Source of the DNA: Neodiprion pinetum
Lineage: Eukaryota > Arthropoda > Insecta > Hymenoptera > Diprionidae
DNA: 64,000 bases
Direction: 5' to 3'
Assembly (NCBI RefSeq): GCF_021155775.2
Contig: NC_060236.1
Location: 27,852,238 to 27,916,237 of the forward strand
The position numbers and the translations under genes are program-made. Below the pieces are notes generated by a model. It was not told the origin of the DNA and did no database searches. It was given only the letters and a program-made list of their open reading frames with translations. Of this stretch, positions 1 to 12,426 are shown piece by piece (the stretch's first letter is position 1; every line of letters starts with the position of its first letter).

Positions 1-3000
1 CACTGTTGAACGATGATTGTACTTTGCAAATCAGGAAGATAATTCTTCATGACGTATAGAACGATTATTTTCGTCTCGCAAATTACAAAACAAAAATAAA
101 CTAATAAAAATATGACAGAAGTCGTGATGAATTATCACCTTTTTCCCCCAGTGTGCGTATTGTGATCTAATAATAATATTGCGAGGAAAAATGAAAATGA
201 TAAAGAAAAAATACACAATAGATATACATATATCTATACGCGCGTACGCGTTCTGTTTACGCGCTGTTAGTGGTCCAGGGAAGGCGAAATTTGGATGTTA
301 ATGATTTTCGAAGGCATTTCGTAATTCTTAAAGAAGGTGGATACGATGACGTGGGACTGTGACGAATATGGTATAAAATAATACGTAATAGGTTGGTCAT
401 TAGCATTTACGAGTTGTTTACTTACGTGCAATCTTGATTGAAATTAACAAAGAAAACACCACTCTGAGGATCCGAGGTTTGACTTGCAAGGTTCATGAGT
501 CCAGATATTCCGTATTTAAATCCCTGTGTCAACACATCAACGTTGCGCGCTAGATTTTGCATAAATCAGACGACTGCCTTTTAGATATAACTTTCGTTGG
601 ATTATACGACCTTGGAAGAATTACCCTCCAAACACGTACGCTCGCTTGGCCGGACTGTTATTCCGTATCCATATTGAACCTGAAACAGCTGACATTCTTC
701 GCTGACCATGGAACGACGAAATTGAAACATCAGATGGCGTTCCGTCGTTCCCTTAGCTGCTATCTCGCTTCTCCTCGTCTTACCGCGTTCTCTCTTTCAT
801 TGTCTTCCGCTGGCCTGCGCGCGCAACAGAGACCATGAAAAATATATATAGTAATACTAGAACGATCACTGCCGTGGTGGGGGACTGGGCTTCAGGAGAG
901 AGAGATAGCGTGGTTGAACACTGATCTCTATATAATAGGTATGAAAGTGTCGTCTCCTTCTATCAACTACTGCGCATGCGTGGGAGAGTCTAAGCCAGGG
1001 GTGGGCAGTAAATTTTCGCGGTCCCTTTCGGTCCGCCAAATTCCAGGGGCCCTCTGAGAGCCCCGGCCGATTGCTTCGAGAAATCTGGTCGAACGCCAGA
1101 CCTTCCACGAACAGAACGAAATCACAATAGCAAGCACTCCCTCGATACAGGAATTTTTCGGCTTAGGACTTAACTATTTTCTTTGTGAATCATAAATTTC
1201 GGGATTATATTGTTCCTTGGGACTGGGACGGTCACGTAGGTGCTTGTCGGCCTTCAACCTTTTTCCCCGGAATGGGTAGCCTGGCAGGACCAACTGCGTC
1301 AGCTGGCCACCCCAGGTCTAAACGAAACAAAGCCCGTGCGAAACATGTGCGAAAGGACACGGATGTCCGATGTAAATGCTTTTTCAAGACTGTACCGGTG
1401 CAAGAGAGACAGTATTTCACCACCGAGTGCCTCCGAGCTATCTCTCTCGGGAAAGCCAGCTGCATGTCTTGTAGCCATGCAGCAAAGACCCCATCCTTTT
1501 TGCCAGCCAGCGACGGTTGCAGTAATATTATATTTTATTGTCAGTGCCGCAGCCTGACCCTGATGCTATCCATATCTGCCACTTATTTGCACAATAATTT
1601 TTTTCCCAGGGCAGTTAATGATGTTGAGATTATGTTTCTACAAATTCGAAATAAAACTACCTGATTATTGCTTGACTTCACAGAAAACCCTGCATAAAAA
1701 CTGATCCCTTTCGATTTAAATGAGACTCGCAGAATTTTTTGATAGTTTGCAGGATCATCCACGGATTTTATACTCGATTGTTTTGTATTGAAAAATCAAA
1801 CCTTCCCGCCTCAATAGATTTTGTAAGGTAAGATATAACGATGCCGTCTATTGGCCAACACACTGCCACTTCATGCGATGGACATTAATTCATACATATG
1901 GATACGTATGTGTAGTTGGTTTGTACGTAGCGCACACCTACATATGTCACAAATGATCTTCGCACGATATCGAATCATTGACATTCATGCGTATGATCGT
2001 TATCAGACACGTGTGCACGTATGTATATACACAATATGAGGAAGCACATCACGACTATCTCGTTATCGAATCAATGTATAAATATATTCCGACATCATTT
2101 GTTTTCGTACAAATTAATGCGTTCCAATTTCTATTGTTAGAATTCTTTTCCCATATTAGTATAACGCCAAAGCTTCACCCCGCTTGCACCTGCAAAATAA
2201 TATCAGCTGGCAAGGGCTAAACCAAGGATAGACCACGGATTATTAGATCGGTTATGACGGTTCATTCGTTTTCTTTCTCCCTTTTTCCACCCCTCGACAT
2301 TTTCTCCCGGTTTCTCTTCCAGCGTCGTTAGTTACAATTACGTTATTGTTCGTCAATTTATCGGACCCGTATCGGCATGAACGTCAACGAAGCGAAGGAT
2401 GCAATGAAGGGGAGAGCGACATACTGTAGAGCATGTAAGTATAAACCGCGAGTTGAGGCTTCGAGACAAAAGCCGAGACGCTCGGAGCAAGCTCAGAGGT
2501 GCTCGCGTAGTCGTGCGGTGTGGAGTGCGTGTCGCGGGTATCAAAAGCCCCGCTGAGTGTCCTGAAAGGAAGGGGCTGCTAGTGTGACATCCGTCGCTAA
2601 ATTTAATGGTAAAAATGAACCCCGTACACTGCAGATATTTTAATTGGACACGTTATTTCCTCCTTATCTATTGTACGTACATACATATGTATGTACGCGT
2701 GATATGTCATTTATTCACGCATTCATTTTGTACATACATAATTAGATCATGGAATAAGATCGACATGCAATTCATAATTATCACGCTTATCTCGATCCAC
2801 CAGCGATCTGCGCGGCTGGATGTGTATGCACACATGCGATAATGGATTAAATTATAAATGAATACACGATTTGTCCTGCTTTTCAACGAGTGGAAAGTAA
2901 ATTGTAGGAAAGAAAATTTAATCGCGTTGAGTATATTCAGTTTCCTCGCAAACGGTAGACGTCCAGCTGTGCCAACAGCGGCTCACACCTATACTTTCAA

Positions 3001-3090
3001 CATAAAACGTTCGTCTTGCATAGTTTGCACACAATCTATTTCTATTATTCAACAATGAAAAATCGAACGGATGTTTCCATTTTCACACCA

Positions 3091-3305
3091 TACTGAAGTT
3101 AGCAATGTTTCGTTTCGTAACGATTCATGCTGAGGAAAAACTATTATTTCGCTATTTTGGAATTGTCTGAAATTCTGTAAACCGTAACAAAACAAAACAC
3201 CCTCATATCTCGAAATCTTAGTTCCTTCAAGGTTATTGGAAAATTAAGAAAACAGTGATTTCTCACCCAATTTTTCGTTATCATAAAATTACTAACTTCC
3301 ACCTC
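3091..3305 (+). mobile_element. Inverted-repeat element family A, copy 1 (MITE-like)
   Basis: It starts with a CTGAAGTTAGCAATG-type end and finishes with the inverted form, ATTACTAACTTCCACCTC. The interior has the family landmarks: an early AACGATTCATGCTGAGG segment, then GGAATTGTCTGAAATT. It matches the copies at 4.2, 36.0 and 38.0 kb through most of its length but is the most diverged. No coding capacity. Confidence 0.65.
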
Positions 3306-4195
3306 GTATTTTCACGCATTGATTTTGGCAACAACGCGATAACGATTTTTCATGCTAATATGTATACGTATATGTTATATGCATGCACGTAATGTGTGAA
3401 GAATACATCGCGACTTTTTTTTCTACATACAAAATTGATAATATCACTCTTTATTTCTTTACCAAGTCAGGGAAAAACCAAAAGCTTGAAATTTATGTTA
3501 TTAATGAGTTATTGTTACATTCATTATTTACTTAATCCTTCCACTATTTATTGACTATTTTTAATCCTTTTCTGCAGTGACGGTATCTTAATAAAACATA
3601 AAGCAAAAATGTCGGAGGGAAAGAGGCGGAGAGATGGAGCGTTAAATATGTCATAACGAGGAGATTTGGATTACTTCATCTTTAACATTGGTGTCCATTT
3701 GAATTATAATGAATCTCAACATGGATGGATTTCGTCTTCACCATCTGGTCTCTGGCCCTATAGCCAATCTATTGCAGTCAAAATGGATTAAAGAGTAAGA
3801 CGTTACGTCACGAATTTACATTGGGGATAGTAAATTTTGTATGGTAGATTGACAAGTAAATTGTATACCCTATGTTATACGAATTACAATAAGTGCCCTG
3901 TAGGTTTTTGTCCTTCTTTGCTAACAGTGAGGTATTACTAACCAGTTTTGTAATTTTAACTACACATGTTAGAATTTTAGAATATTTCATCGGGTACTTG
4001 GACAACAATTCTCGTCTTTATTTTTTAATTTTACGGCTTTTGAAGATCAGATCCTATCCAAATATGTAATCAAATCTACCTAGTGATTCAGGTCTTCCAC
4101 TGAAATCATTGAAGGTCACTTCTTGCCTGCTGAATGTGTACAGAGGATTATAATACAGTATTTAAAGTAGATTTTCTATGCTTCATTTATTTATC

Positions 4196-4400
4196 AGGTT
4201 GAAGTTAGTAATGTTACTGTAACGATGAATACTTGGGAAACATCTTTACTTCGCAACTTTAGGATTGTCTGAGATTTAGTAAGCTGTAATAAAAAATACA
4301 TACTTAAAACTTGAAAAACCAAATTCTGGATAGCCATTTTAAAATTACACGATAATGAACTTTTCTCTGATGTTTCGTTACGTCACTTACTTCAACCTCA
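4196..4400 (+). mobile_element. Inverted-repeat element family A, copy 2 (MITE-like)
   Basis: The left end reads GGTTGAAGTTAGTAATG and the right end CTTACTTCAACCTC, which are inverted relative to each other. The interior contains TGTAACGATGAATACTTG and GCAACTTTAGGATTGTCTGA, shared with the other copies. It lies about 0.9 kb from copy 1 in the same orientation. About 205 bp, non-coding. Confidence 0.75.
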
Positions 4401-6924
4401 TGTTTATATACATTTCTAACTTAAATCCGAGTAGTTATACCCTTGAGCAAATCGCCTATTCAAATACCATCCCATATTTATACTGGGCACAAAAAAAACT
4501 TTCTTCTAGTAGTGACTATAAAATTTTGCTATTAATTTTTGCCCTTGGGATTTGTGACAAAAAGTAATTTCAGTGTTTATTATACTTCAGTTTGGCATTA
4601 GGTTTGGTATATGATGTATAGGTATTTGTGATCAAAGACTTCGCTTGTGTAATAAACTCATCAGATTTAAGTTCCTTTTCGTAGTTGATGTAAGATTTAT
4701 GTAACTTGGTAATATACATGTCCCGTAATATCCTGCACAGTCAATCTAATTAGGGGGATAGTGCATGAAATAGGTTTCTTTGGCGCATGATTTTATTACC
4801 ATTATTGTAATGCAATTCACGTAAATTAATTTAGCAACATGACATTATGTGTGGAAGTTTCAGTTACTGTGGTTAAAACATTTGTAGCTTTTCAGCTTTT
4901 AAATACGTTTAGAATTTAGTTTACGCGTGTTTCTTGCGTATGTGAATATCTGTAAATAATTATATTATCAAAGAGCCCTCGATCAGAAAGTTTTATCTCA
5001 CTCAACAGAAGCTTTCATATGTATAATAATTCCAATTTGTATATGACTTTAGTGAGTAGGGAGAGATTCTGTGTAGTAGATAACGTCATGTATATACAAT
5101 TCCCCCTCGCTTTTATACATTGATAAATATACATATTAAATTTAGTTAAGTAAATAAACGCATGATCAGCGGGATCATGGAAATACACAAGTTTTGTTTG
5201 ATTTATTGAATGATTGGTATTATAAACATATGTAAAATTTCGTAAAAATTATTAACGAATATATAACAACACTAAAGCATGGGTGTATGTGTACATTAAG
5301 GCATGCGCTTGCGAATGTACGATATTTCTTGATTTTAACATCGGTAAGCTGATACGTGCATCATAGTGCACAAGATGTATGAGAAAATGAACGATGATTG
5401 AAATGTTTTGTAATCCCAGAGCCACAGTCTTCAGTATAGAATTAGACCGTGTCGCACACACTTTTGAAGATTTCCAAATCGACCAGAACTTGCGCTATTT
5501 AGCCCTGTAGTGATTGATTTCTACATAATTCAAATTATGTTGTAAAACATGCCAAATACTTGAAAAATTCTAATACACTATTGCATTTCTGGATCATATC
5601 TTTGTCAGATAATTAATCTGGTCCTTTGACCCGATCTTAAGATAATGTGTTCAACAAAAAAGTCTCCAAAAGCTTTTTGCGCTAGTCAACGAGCTCTAGC
5701 AAGATTCTTGAATGACAATTAAGTCAACGACCGCAAGGAAAAATATCTTAGTGGTTAGCAGAGGAAACTTGATATAAATACCTCCAGACCTCTTGCCCTG
5801 ATTTATACAGACTTTAGACATTTATCATTTCCCTCATACGTCTAAGATCATATGATTTTCCGTTTCTACTGTTTTTATCATTATTACAATTATTATCTTT
5901 GTCGCTGTGATTATTTCGATTATCATTATCATCGTTGTTAGTGTTACTGTTGTTGTTTTATTTAAATCAAGATAAAATATATATGCTGAAAAGGAATATT
6001 GGATGTCAATTGACACATCGTTTATATCATGGCAGCTATTGACCACACATGTTTTCTCTTCACGGCAATGAATTTACTCCAATTACAGGTAACGTGAGTA
6101 CCGTTTTATTGTCAACTAATAAGGGATAAAGTTCTGCATTAGAAAGTCATAATATGACTGCCTGATCAGATAACTTCAATATGTATCGTGTTACATTGAG
6201 TAATATCTGATGACAAATCAGAACCAACTTGACAAGTAATTACGCAATAATTGTTGCAAATTTAGTGTAAACATCCATGCGTTGCAGTACAAATATAAAA
6301 AAGAAAATTGTGCAACAAATAAACTGATGAGTAAATCAAAAAATAATTTTACAAATCATACGTAATTTATTAACAAAGATCAATGATGCAGTCAAAGTAA
6401 TCAATTTCATTTACATATACATGTATCTTTGCACTGTAATTCTCGAATAAATTTCGGACGAATAAGCGAATCGAATAGTTTTTCATCAACAAGTCGCGAG
6501 AAAAAAAAAAACTAATAAATTTCAAACGTTAACAAGTAGTTATAAAACGCAAATGCAAGCGAATAAGGATTGCGGAGCGCAAATATACTATAAAGTGAGT
6601 ATTATTGAATTCACTGATTGTATGAGAAGAAGAAAAAAGTTGAAAAAAAAAAAACAAATAAATATTTAGGTCATAGTTCAGTGTGAACCATTTCTACTGA
6701 ATCGACAATGCCTCTTTGAACTATCAGCATATCGGAAGATTTTTCTTTTTCAAGCTTGGCGCATGTTTGATATTGTAACACGTGCATTGTGCTCAACATA
6801 AATTCTGCGAGAGTGAGGAAAAATGGGGATGAAAAAATGATCAGGCCATTCATACGCACGACATATACGCTAGATCAAGAGCGTGCTTGCATATTGCATG
6901 CAAGGTACACGAATGACCAAAAAT

Positions 6925-7325
6925 AATCGATTTTCGATTAAACCTTTTCCCGATTAATCGAGTATATTCGATTATTTTTCCTCATAATCGGTTTTTGTTT
7001 TTTACTCCGATGTACGACGCAATACAATAGCAATTTATGTGATTAAAGGATCATTCATTATCATTGTCTTACTTAACAAGTACATATTTGATATATTAAG
7101 TAAAATATAAATTAATATTTTTACCTGAAATTGAAAAATACCTCGAATGAAATTATAAATTATCAAAAAACTTTTCTGTTATTAAGACTAAATACTGAAA
7201 TTTACAAAATTTTGGTTTCAAATGCACCGTTTCACAAAAATGCAAAATAATCGATTAATCGAATAATTTTTAACAATACATTCGAGTCATGTTTGATCTT
7301 TATTTTTTACTCGATTAATCGATGC
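6925..7325. repeat. CGATTAATCG palindrome-rich segment
   Basis: Both ends of this AT-rich stretch carry repeated palindromic ATCGATTAATCGA-type words (about 6928-6982 and 7246-7325), in direct and inverted arrangement around a plain AT-rich core. This suggests a decayed terminal-inverted-repeat element just upstream of the first visible PAQR exon. Ends and target duplications could not be fixed. Confidence 0.35.
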
Positions 7326-7413
7326 ATTATAATAATGTTATAAAAATAACGGTTCTCTGCACTGACATTACGCATGCAACTAACAAAATCTATATTTGTA
7401 CAATTTGCTCCAG

Positions 7414-8379
7414 AGTCAAATGGATGAATCCAAGAGCGACGACCAACGAGGCGTATCAACCAACCTCGGTTGAACACATAGCAAATGTCGTTACTCATGG
7501 GATGTGGGTAATACCTTCGCTTTTGGCTGGAGTAATGCTTGTCCAACGCTCCTCGACGCAAATGCAACTCATCTCTGCTCTGGTATACGGAACTGCGCTT
7601 CTTCTCGTCTTCACAATCTCTACGTTTTTTCATAGCGTACATTACTGCAATCATAACAGGTAACGCAGATGTTCGTTACTTGTGTAACAAGCGTTATTTT
7701 GAGCATTCCGCTCTTCCTTGCTTACTCCACCATTTTTACCATTATTTCCAGGCAACTTAAGGATGCGCTCCATCGATGCGATCGCGCAATGATATACGTC
7801 TTCATAGCGGCAACCTATTTCCCTTGGTTAACGGTTAAAGATTTTCCAGACGACGGATTATTGATAGCGATGCGTTATCTTGTTTGGATTATGGCGATGC
7901 TCGGTATTCTTTACCAACAAGTCTTTCACGAGCGTTTCAAAATGCTCGAGACCATCTTTTATCTAATCATGGGCATCGGACCCAGCATTGCGATCATCAA
8001 TATTGTAAGCGTTATAAGTTATTTGGTGGAAAAAATTAAACTTTAATTTGTCCCTGTTTTCGAATCTCAAATTCGGACTAAAATTTTTTAAATCAAACAA
8101 TTATACTACGATGCAATGCTTTTGTTACAGACAGAAATCAGCGGTATAAAAGAGCTCAAAGTTGGCGGACTGATTTACGTAGCAGGCGTCGTATTCTTCA
8201 AATCGGACGGACGTATACCATGTGCGCACGCTATATGGCATCTGTTCGTGGCTACGGCGGCAGCGTTCCACTACTACGCAATACTGAATTACCTTTATCC
8301 CAGTCCAGAGAACTTGAATCTCAATGTATCAACGGATTCACCTCATTCTGGTGTTTTGGAATCTCACTTGGAGCTTTAA
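7414..8379 (+). CDS. PAQR family membrane protein, MMD/PAQR10-11 type (5' end incomplete)
   Basis: The exons I can join are 7414-7659, 7752-8004 and 8131-8379 (TAA), giving about 248 residues. The product matches the monocyte-to-macrophage differentiation factor branch of the PAQR/hemolysin III family, a seven-pass protein of Golgi/endosomal membranes in vertebrates. Landmarks in order are WMNPRATTNEAYQPT, VEHIANVVTHG, STFFHS, HRCDRAMIYVFIAATY, and VVFFKSDGRIPCAHAIWHLF, which carries the conserved histidines. Both visible introns are phase-consistent and 92-126 bp. The first listed exon opens behind a good acceptor and needs an upstream exon ending in phase 2. A Met at 7424 could start translation, but family members extend about 10-20 residues further upstream, so I treat the 5' end as missing. 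A non-insect-specific Ras/ERK-modulating role is known for the vertebrate proteins; nothing here tests it. Confidence 0.9.
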
Positions 8380-10176
8380 GTTTGAACATAAATTGTAAAT
8401 AATAGATAGAAATCAACTATGCAGGATACGGTAAAACCAGATCTGTTAGTCAGCGAAAACGCAATAGTTGGATTATATTAAAAATGCACAGCCTGATCTT
8501 CTTGCCACATAGCTCTCTAATATTCGAGGATACAAACCTTGATAATATCATATACTATAGTGCTTACAACTTTGATTTAAAAGAAGCTTGTGTCACGTAA
8601 ACCGTGAAAAACTATGCTTCAAGATTCCGAGAACTGTGCGTTCTCAATGTTTTTATTCGTATCGTTTCAAACAGTCCTCAAAATTTATTCGAAAACTAAC
8701 CGACCGTTGACCAATGCCTTTAAAAAAATTACTTGATCGTAAATATCATATATTACAGGTGAAATTTCACGCTGTAAATATATAATAATGTTTTATATAA
8801 TTGTAGAATTGTTTTCGTCAATACTCACAGGGTATATACCTTCTTAAATCGACAAAAGTTGATGAAGAATTCTCAATTAGATATCGAAGTTTGATATCCA
8901 TATAGATTGATAATAAATTGCCAAATTTTTAGGATATTTCAGTATATCGAATCATTGCAAATTTCTCAAAGAATAGTAGCTAATAATTTGTTATCCTAGT
9001 GTAACTAGTAGAAATGAAAATGTGATTCTTTGCGATAAAATACGCATACTTGCAATCGTTCTATATTCTCTAACAAAAATACGTGAAAAATCATCACTCA
9101 TTAGTGAAAAAGAAATATATATATATATAGGTAGCTGAATTCAAATTTATTTAGTATGTTATCAAAAGCTTCAGGCTCACACGATACTGAATCTATATCA
9201 CTTATAAACTCTTATTTATTATTGGCTCGTCTAGTTAACACACTTCTATATGATTTTTTATTTCTTTTGCTCAATAATACGAAACATATTTACCATCGTC
9301 AATCTAGCAGTAAACATTTGTCCTCCATAATAATGTACACATCCAAGCAGAAATATTTAATAAGGATCCAGTAGTATACATGATAGTAATCTTGTGTTTA
9401 TTATATTACTTATACTACTGACTTGTTAGATATCAATATTTGAAATAATTATTTTGTGATAAAAATTATTCGAACTTCGCGATTACAAAGGCTGTTTCTT
9501 CTGTTTGCCAAAAGTATTTGTTCAAAATCCAGTTAAAATATAGTTTAGAATAATAGATATCATTGTTGTATACTTTTATTTTTATTCTAGCTTATGAAGT
9601 TTAATTGCGTCAATTAAGCATATATTTACATATAATAGTCTATGTGAGTCGAATAGGTCAAACCTTACTAATATACTCTCAACGTATTACCAGATGTCCT
9701 TTATAGCATGAGCTGGTGTTATTATAGATTTTTTGATTCTTCCATCCGAATATAAATACTTGTAGCAATGTTATAAATACCAAAAAATTACAAACAAGTA
9801 TAGTTAATGATACGTAATAGTTTGAAGAGCATAATATTTTAGAATAGAATAACTGATGAATTCTCCAATTAATCCATTTAATGGATATATTTGACATTTG
9901 TAAATTAATTATTATACATTTATAATTATTATCCAACTTTTAGTGCAATATTTAGCCTATGAGGCATATTCAAGATTCGTATGCTTATAAGTATGTATTC
10001 TTGTTTAGTATTGCAAGCCATGTCATTATTATTGCAATTTCAACAGTCAAATTCAGAACGGGAAACGTGAATTACATTGGTTTGGCCAGGCCAGTACATG
10101 ATTCAAAATTCCTGACAACTAAACAAAAGTTGCGATTTTCTGTATCGTAACATTTTCCCATATTGGTTAAAAAAAA

Positions 10177-10196
10177 GGGGGGGGGGGGGGGGGGGG
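10177..10196 (+). repeat. Poly-G homopolymer run
   Basis: About 20 consecutive G residues follow a short A run in otherwise AT-rich DNA. Length is likely variable or subject to sequencing error. Confidence 0.9.
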
Positions 10197-11539
10197 TGGA
10201 AACTAAAATGAAGTATATTATTATTTTCACATTGTGTTCATTGGCAGGGTTGTAAATAATTTTATTTTCTTATGTACATGTTGATTCTATAAATTAGTTG
10301 TTAAATTAATATTATATCCATTTAAAAATTAATCAGACATCCATTCCTTTATAGAATCGTTATTTTTTAGTTGGAAAATTGAACAAGAAAAAAAAAACCT
10401 TTAGAGATATAATTTATTTTCTACTTAATTAACTCGAAAAAACATAATTCTCGATAATATGCGACACGTATTTTTTTAGTTATGTCAGGGAAAAATCTTC
10501 GCTATGTATTGTATCAAAATGTTCACGAATAGAAGAATATCAAAAAATACGGATTGGCTTTGCAGATGTACTGCTGTATTGTTACAATTCAGTAAAGCGA
10601 ATCGGAAAGCGAATCTCAAGTAATATTTAATTTTCATTCGCATGTGAGACACGAAATTCGGTTATTCTACATCGTACATCCTTGCGATGCATATATTTAT
10701 AGGTATATATAAGTATAAATATAAATTTTAAATATAAATAGAGAATTGGGGAACATATTGATTAAGTAATTGATATCTGATAAAATTATGCTCATATTGA
10801 AAATAAAATAACCAGCAAAACTTCAAGCTTGTAAAGAACCGAGAGCTTGAAACACAAGCGTATGGTAAACGATGCGTAATCTATATGATTAATTCTATGC
10901 CAGAACCAATTTTTTTGACACACAATATGCATATGTAACCGGATACTCTTCGTAGGTATAGATGGATTATGAATTATAATTGAGTCATATGTCCTATATC
11001 GTATTGATTTCCATATTCTATATGTATACTGCGTTGACCCATGCGCCTATGAGTTCATTCAAATCTAATTAACAAATCTTGGTTCGAATTACATAGCAAA
11101 ACGATGATATGAGAGTCATTTAACATTTCAATTGTATGTAAATTTTTTTGATCTAGTCGATGAGTCATTTCACAGAAACATAATAAATGTAGTAGGATAA
11201 TTTTGAGTTGCGAGTGCCAGGCGTTCTAACGAATGTAATTCAAAATGATCGAATTGATGTTGAAATATCAATCAATATTAATATCGCAATTGGCAAAGTA
11301 CGTTCAATTCTTTCGGAATTTCATATTCGATTTGCGGACGTTTTTTTGGACACACGTAACAATCCACACGAATGTATTCATGCAGATACACAAATGTGTT
11401 ATGATTTGTACCAAACATGGAAAAAAAAAAAAAAAAAATTAACAAATTTGTGCAAGTTACAGGGAAAGTAAATAAACGATAATGTAATTATTTATTCGTC
11501 TTCATTATTGTCGCAAATCTCAGTATATATATCTGTGTA

Positions 11540-11982
11540 TAAGGGTGGTCCTTAACAGGGTTGTTTTTGAATTTGTATGCTTCCAGGGGCTTAAACGCTT
11601 TCAAATTAGTAAAAAAAAAAAATTCACTGAAAATTTGAGTTCTCTACATAAACTCCAAGATATTCCAGTTTTTTATCGAAGTATCTTATGAAAATAACAT
11701 GAGGAAATTTTTTTTTTTTTTGACCCTTTGAAATTTTATAAGTCGCTGACTAATATACCGAAAATAATGATAAATTCATATTTTGGTAGAAAATTTAACG
11801 CTCTACAAAAAAGCTCTGATGCATAAAATTCGTAAATGAAAGCGTTCGTGTGTTAATTAACGAATTGGATGTAGAGAGCTCAAATTTTCAGATTTTTTTA
11901 AGTTTTTTTTTTCGATTTAAAAACGTTTAAGCTCCTGGGAGAGTAAAAATTCAAAAAAAAAACCCTGTTAATGATCACCTTA
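11540..11982. mobile_element. Terminal-inverted-repeat element with TAAGGGTGGTCCTTAA end
   Basis: The left end TAAGGGTGGTCCTTAACAGG is mirrored at the right end by CCCTGTTAATGATCACCTTA. Similarity continues inward for about 60 bp on each side, through a TTTTTGAATTT block and a CCAGGGGCTTAAACG / CGTTTAAGCTCCTGG pair. A second inverted pair lies further in (TTTGAGTTCTCTACAT near 11633 and ATGTAGAGAGCTCAAA near 11870). Total about 443 bp and non-coding, so a non-autonomous DNA transposon. The terminal motif resembles that of the hairpin element at 60991-61145. Confidence 0.7.
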
Positions 11983-12426
11983 GCGTGCATAGATGTGTAA
12001 TAGTGGCATATGACTTAACACTTCTCCATTTCAAATTCTTCATTAATGACCGCACGGTAACCTGGCAACGGATTTGCTTCTCGATGTAAACACACCTGTC
12101 ACTATTACATTTCTAGAGGCCAAGGAATGCACCTATCTCACAAGCATGGCCGTGTTAGTCGAAAGCTCGATATACGTTTAAAGAAATGAAAAAAAATGTG
12201 CCATTTTTTACACACTATTTTCGTACATCTATTAGATTTTATATTCAAAGAAATCCGCCACAACGTTTATTTCTATAATCTTATTCCGTCTTAAAATTTA
12301 CCTGTAATAATAGTTACACGATTAAAATAAAAGTAAATAATGCTTCTAAAATCTGATGTGAAAATTACCTCGACACGTCTGAATAAATAAATAAATAAAT
12401 AAATTGATCTTCAATTACAATAAACA

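Larger units (their letters stand above)
1..7413. other. Gene-poor left flank
   Basis: I find no convincing coding exon here. About 540-1560 is less AT-rich than the rest and has short open frames in several phases on both strands, with no recognisable domain or splice continuity. Around 2.3-2.6 kb is mixed composition. The rest is AT-rich and carries two copies of a roughly 210-bp inverted-repeat element and a stretch rich in CGATTAATCG palindromes near 6.9-7.3 kb. A sequence starting CAGGGGTGGGCA near 997 resembles a hAT transposon end, but I see no partner end. The 5' exon of the PAQR gene at 7.4 kb may lie somewhere in this interval. Confidence 0.5.
8380..12426. other. AT-rich intergenic region
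   Basis: No supported gene between the PAQR stop and the KATNIP start. It holds a run of about 20 G at 10177-10196, scattered A-runs, one terminal-inverted-repeat element at 11540-11982, and an AATA microsatellite at about 12382-12404 immediately upstream of KATNIP. Confidence 0.6.

Noticed and set aside
990..1100. hAT transposon starting CAGGGGTGGGCA
   Set aside because: The matching inverted end was not found within reach, so it is at most a fragment or chance match.
1185..1664. 159-codon open frame on the plus strand, overlapped by others in different frames
   Set aside because: Less AT-rich DNA keeps several frames open at once; no domain, no splice partner, and no start context that stands out.
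7307..7654. 115-codon minus-strand frame opposite the first PAQR exon
   Set aside because: It is the antisense of a clearly coding exon with family motifs and correct splice sites.
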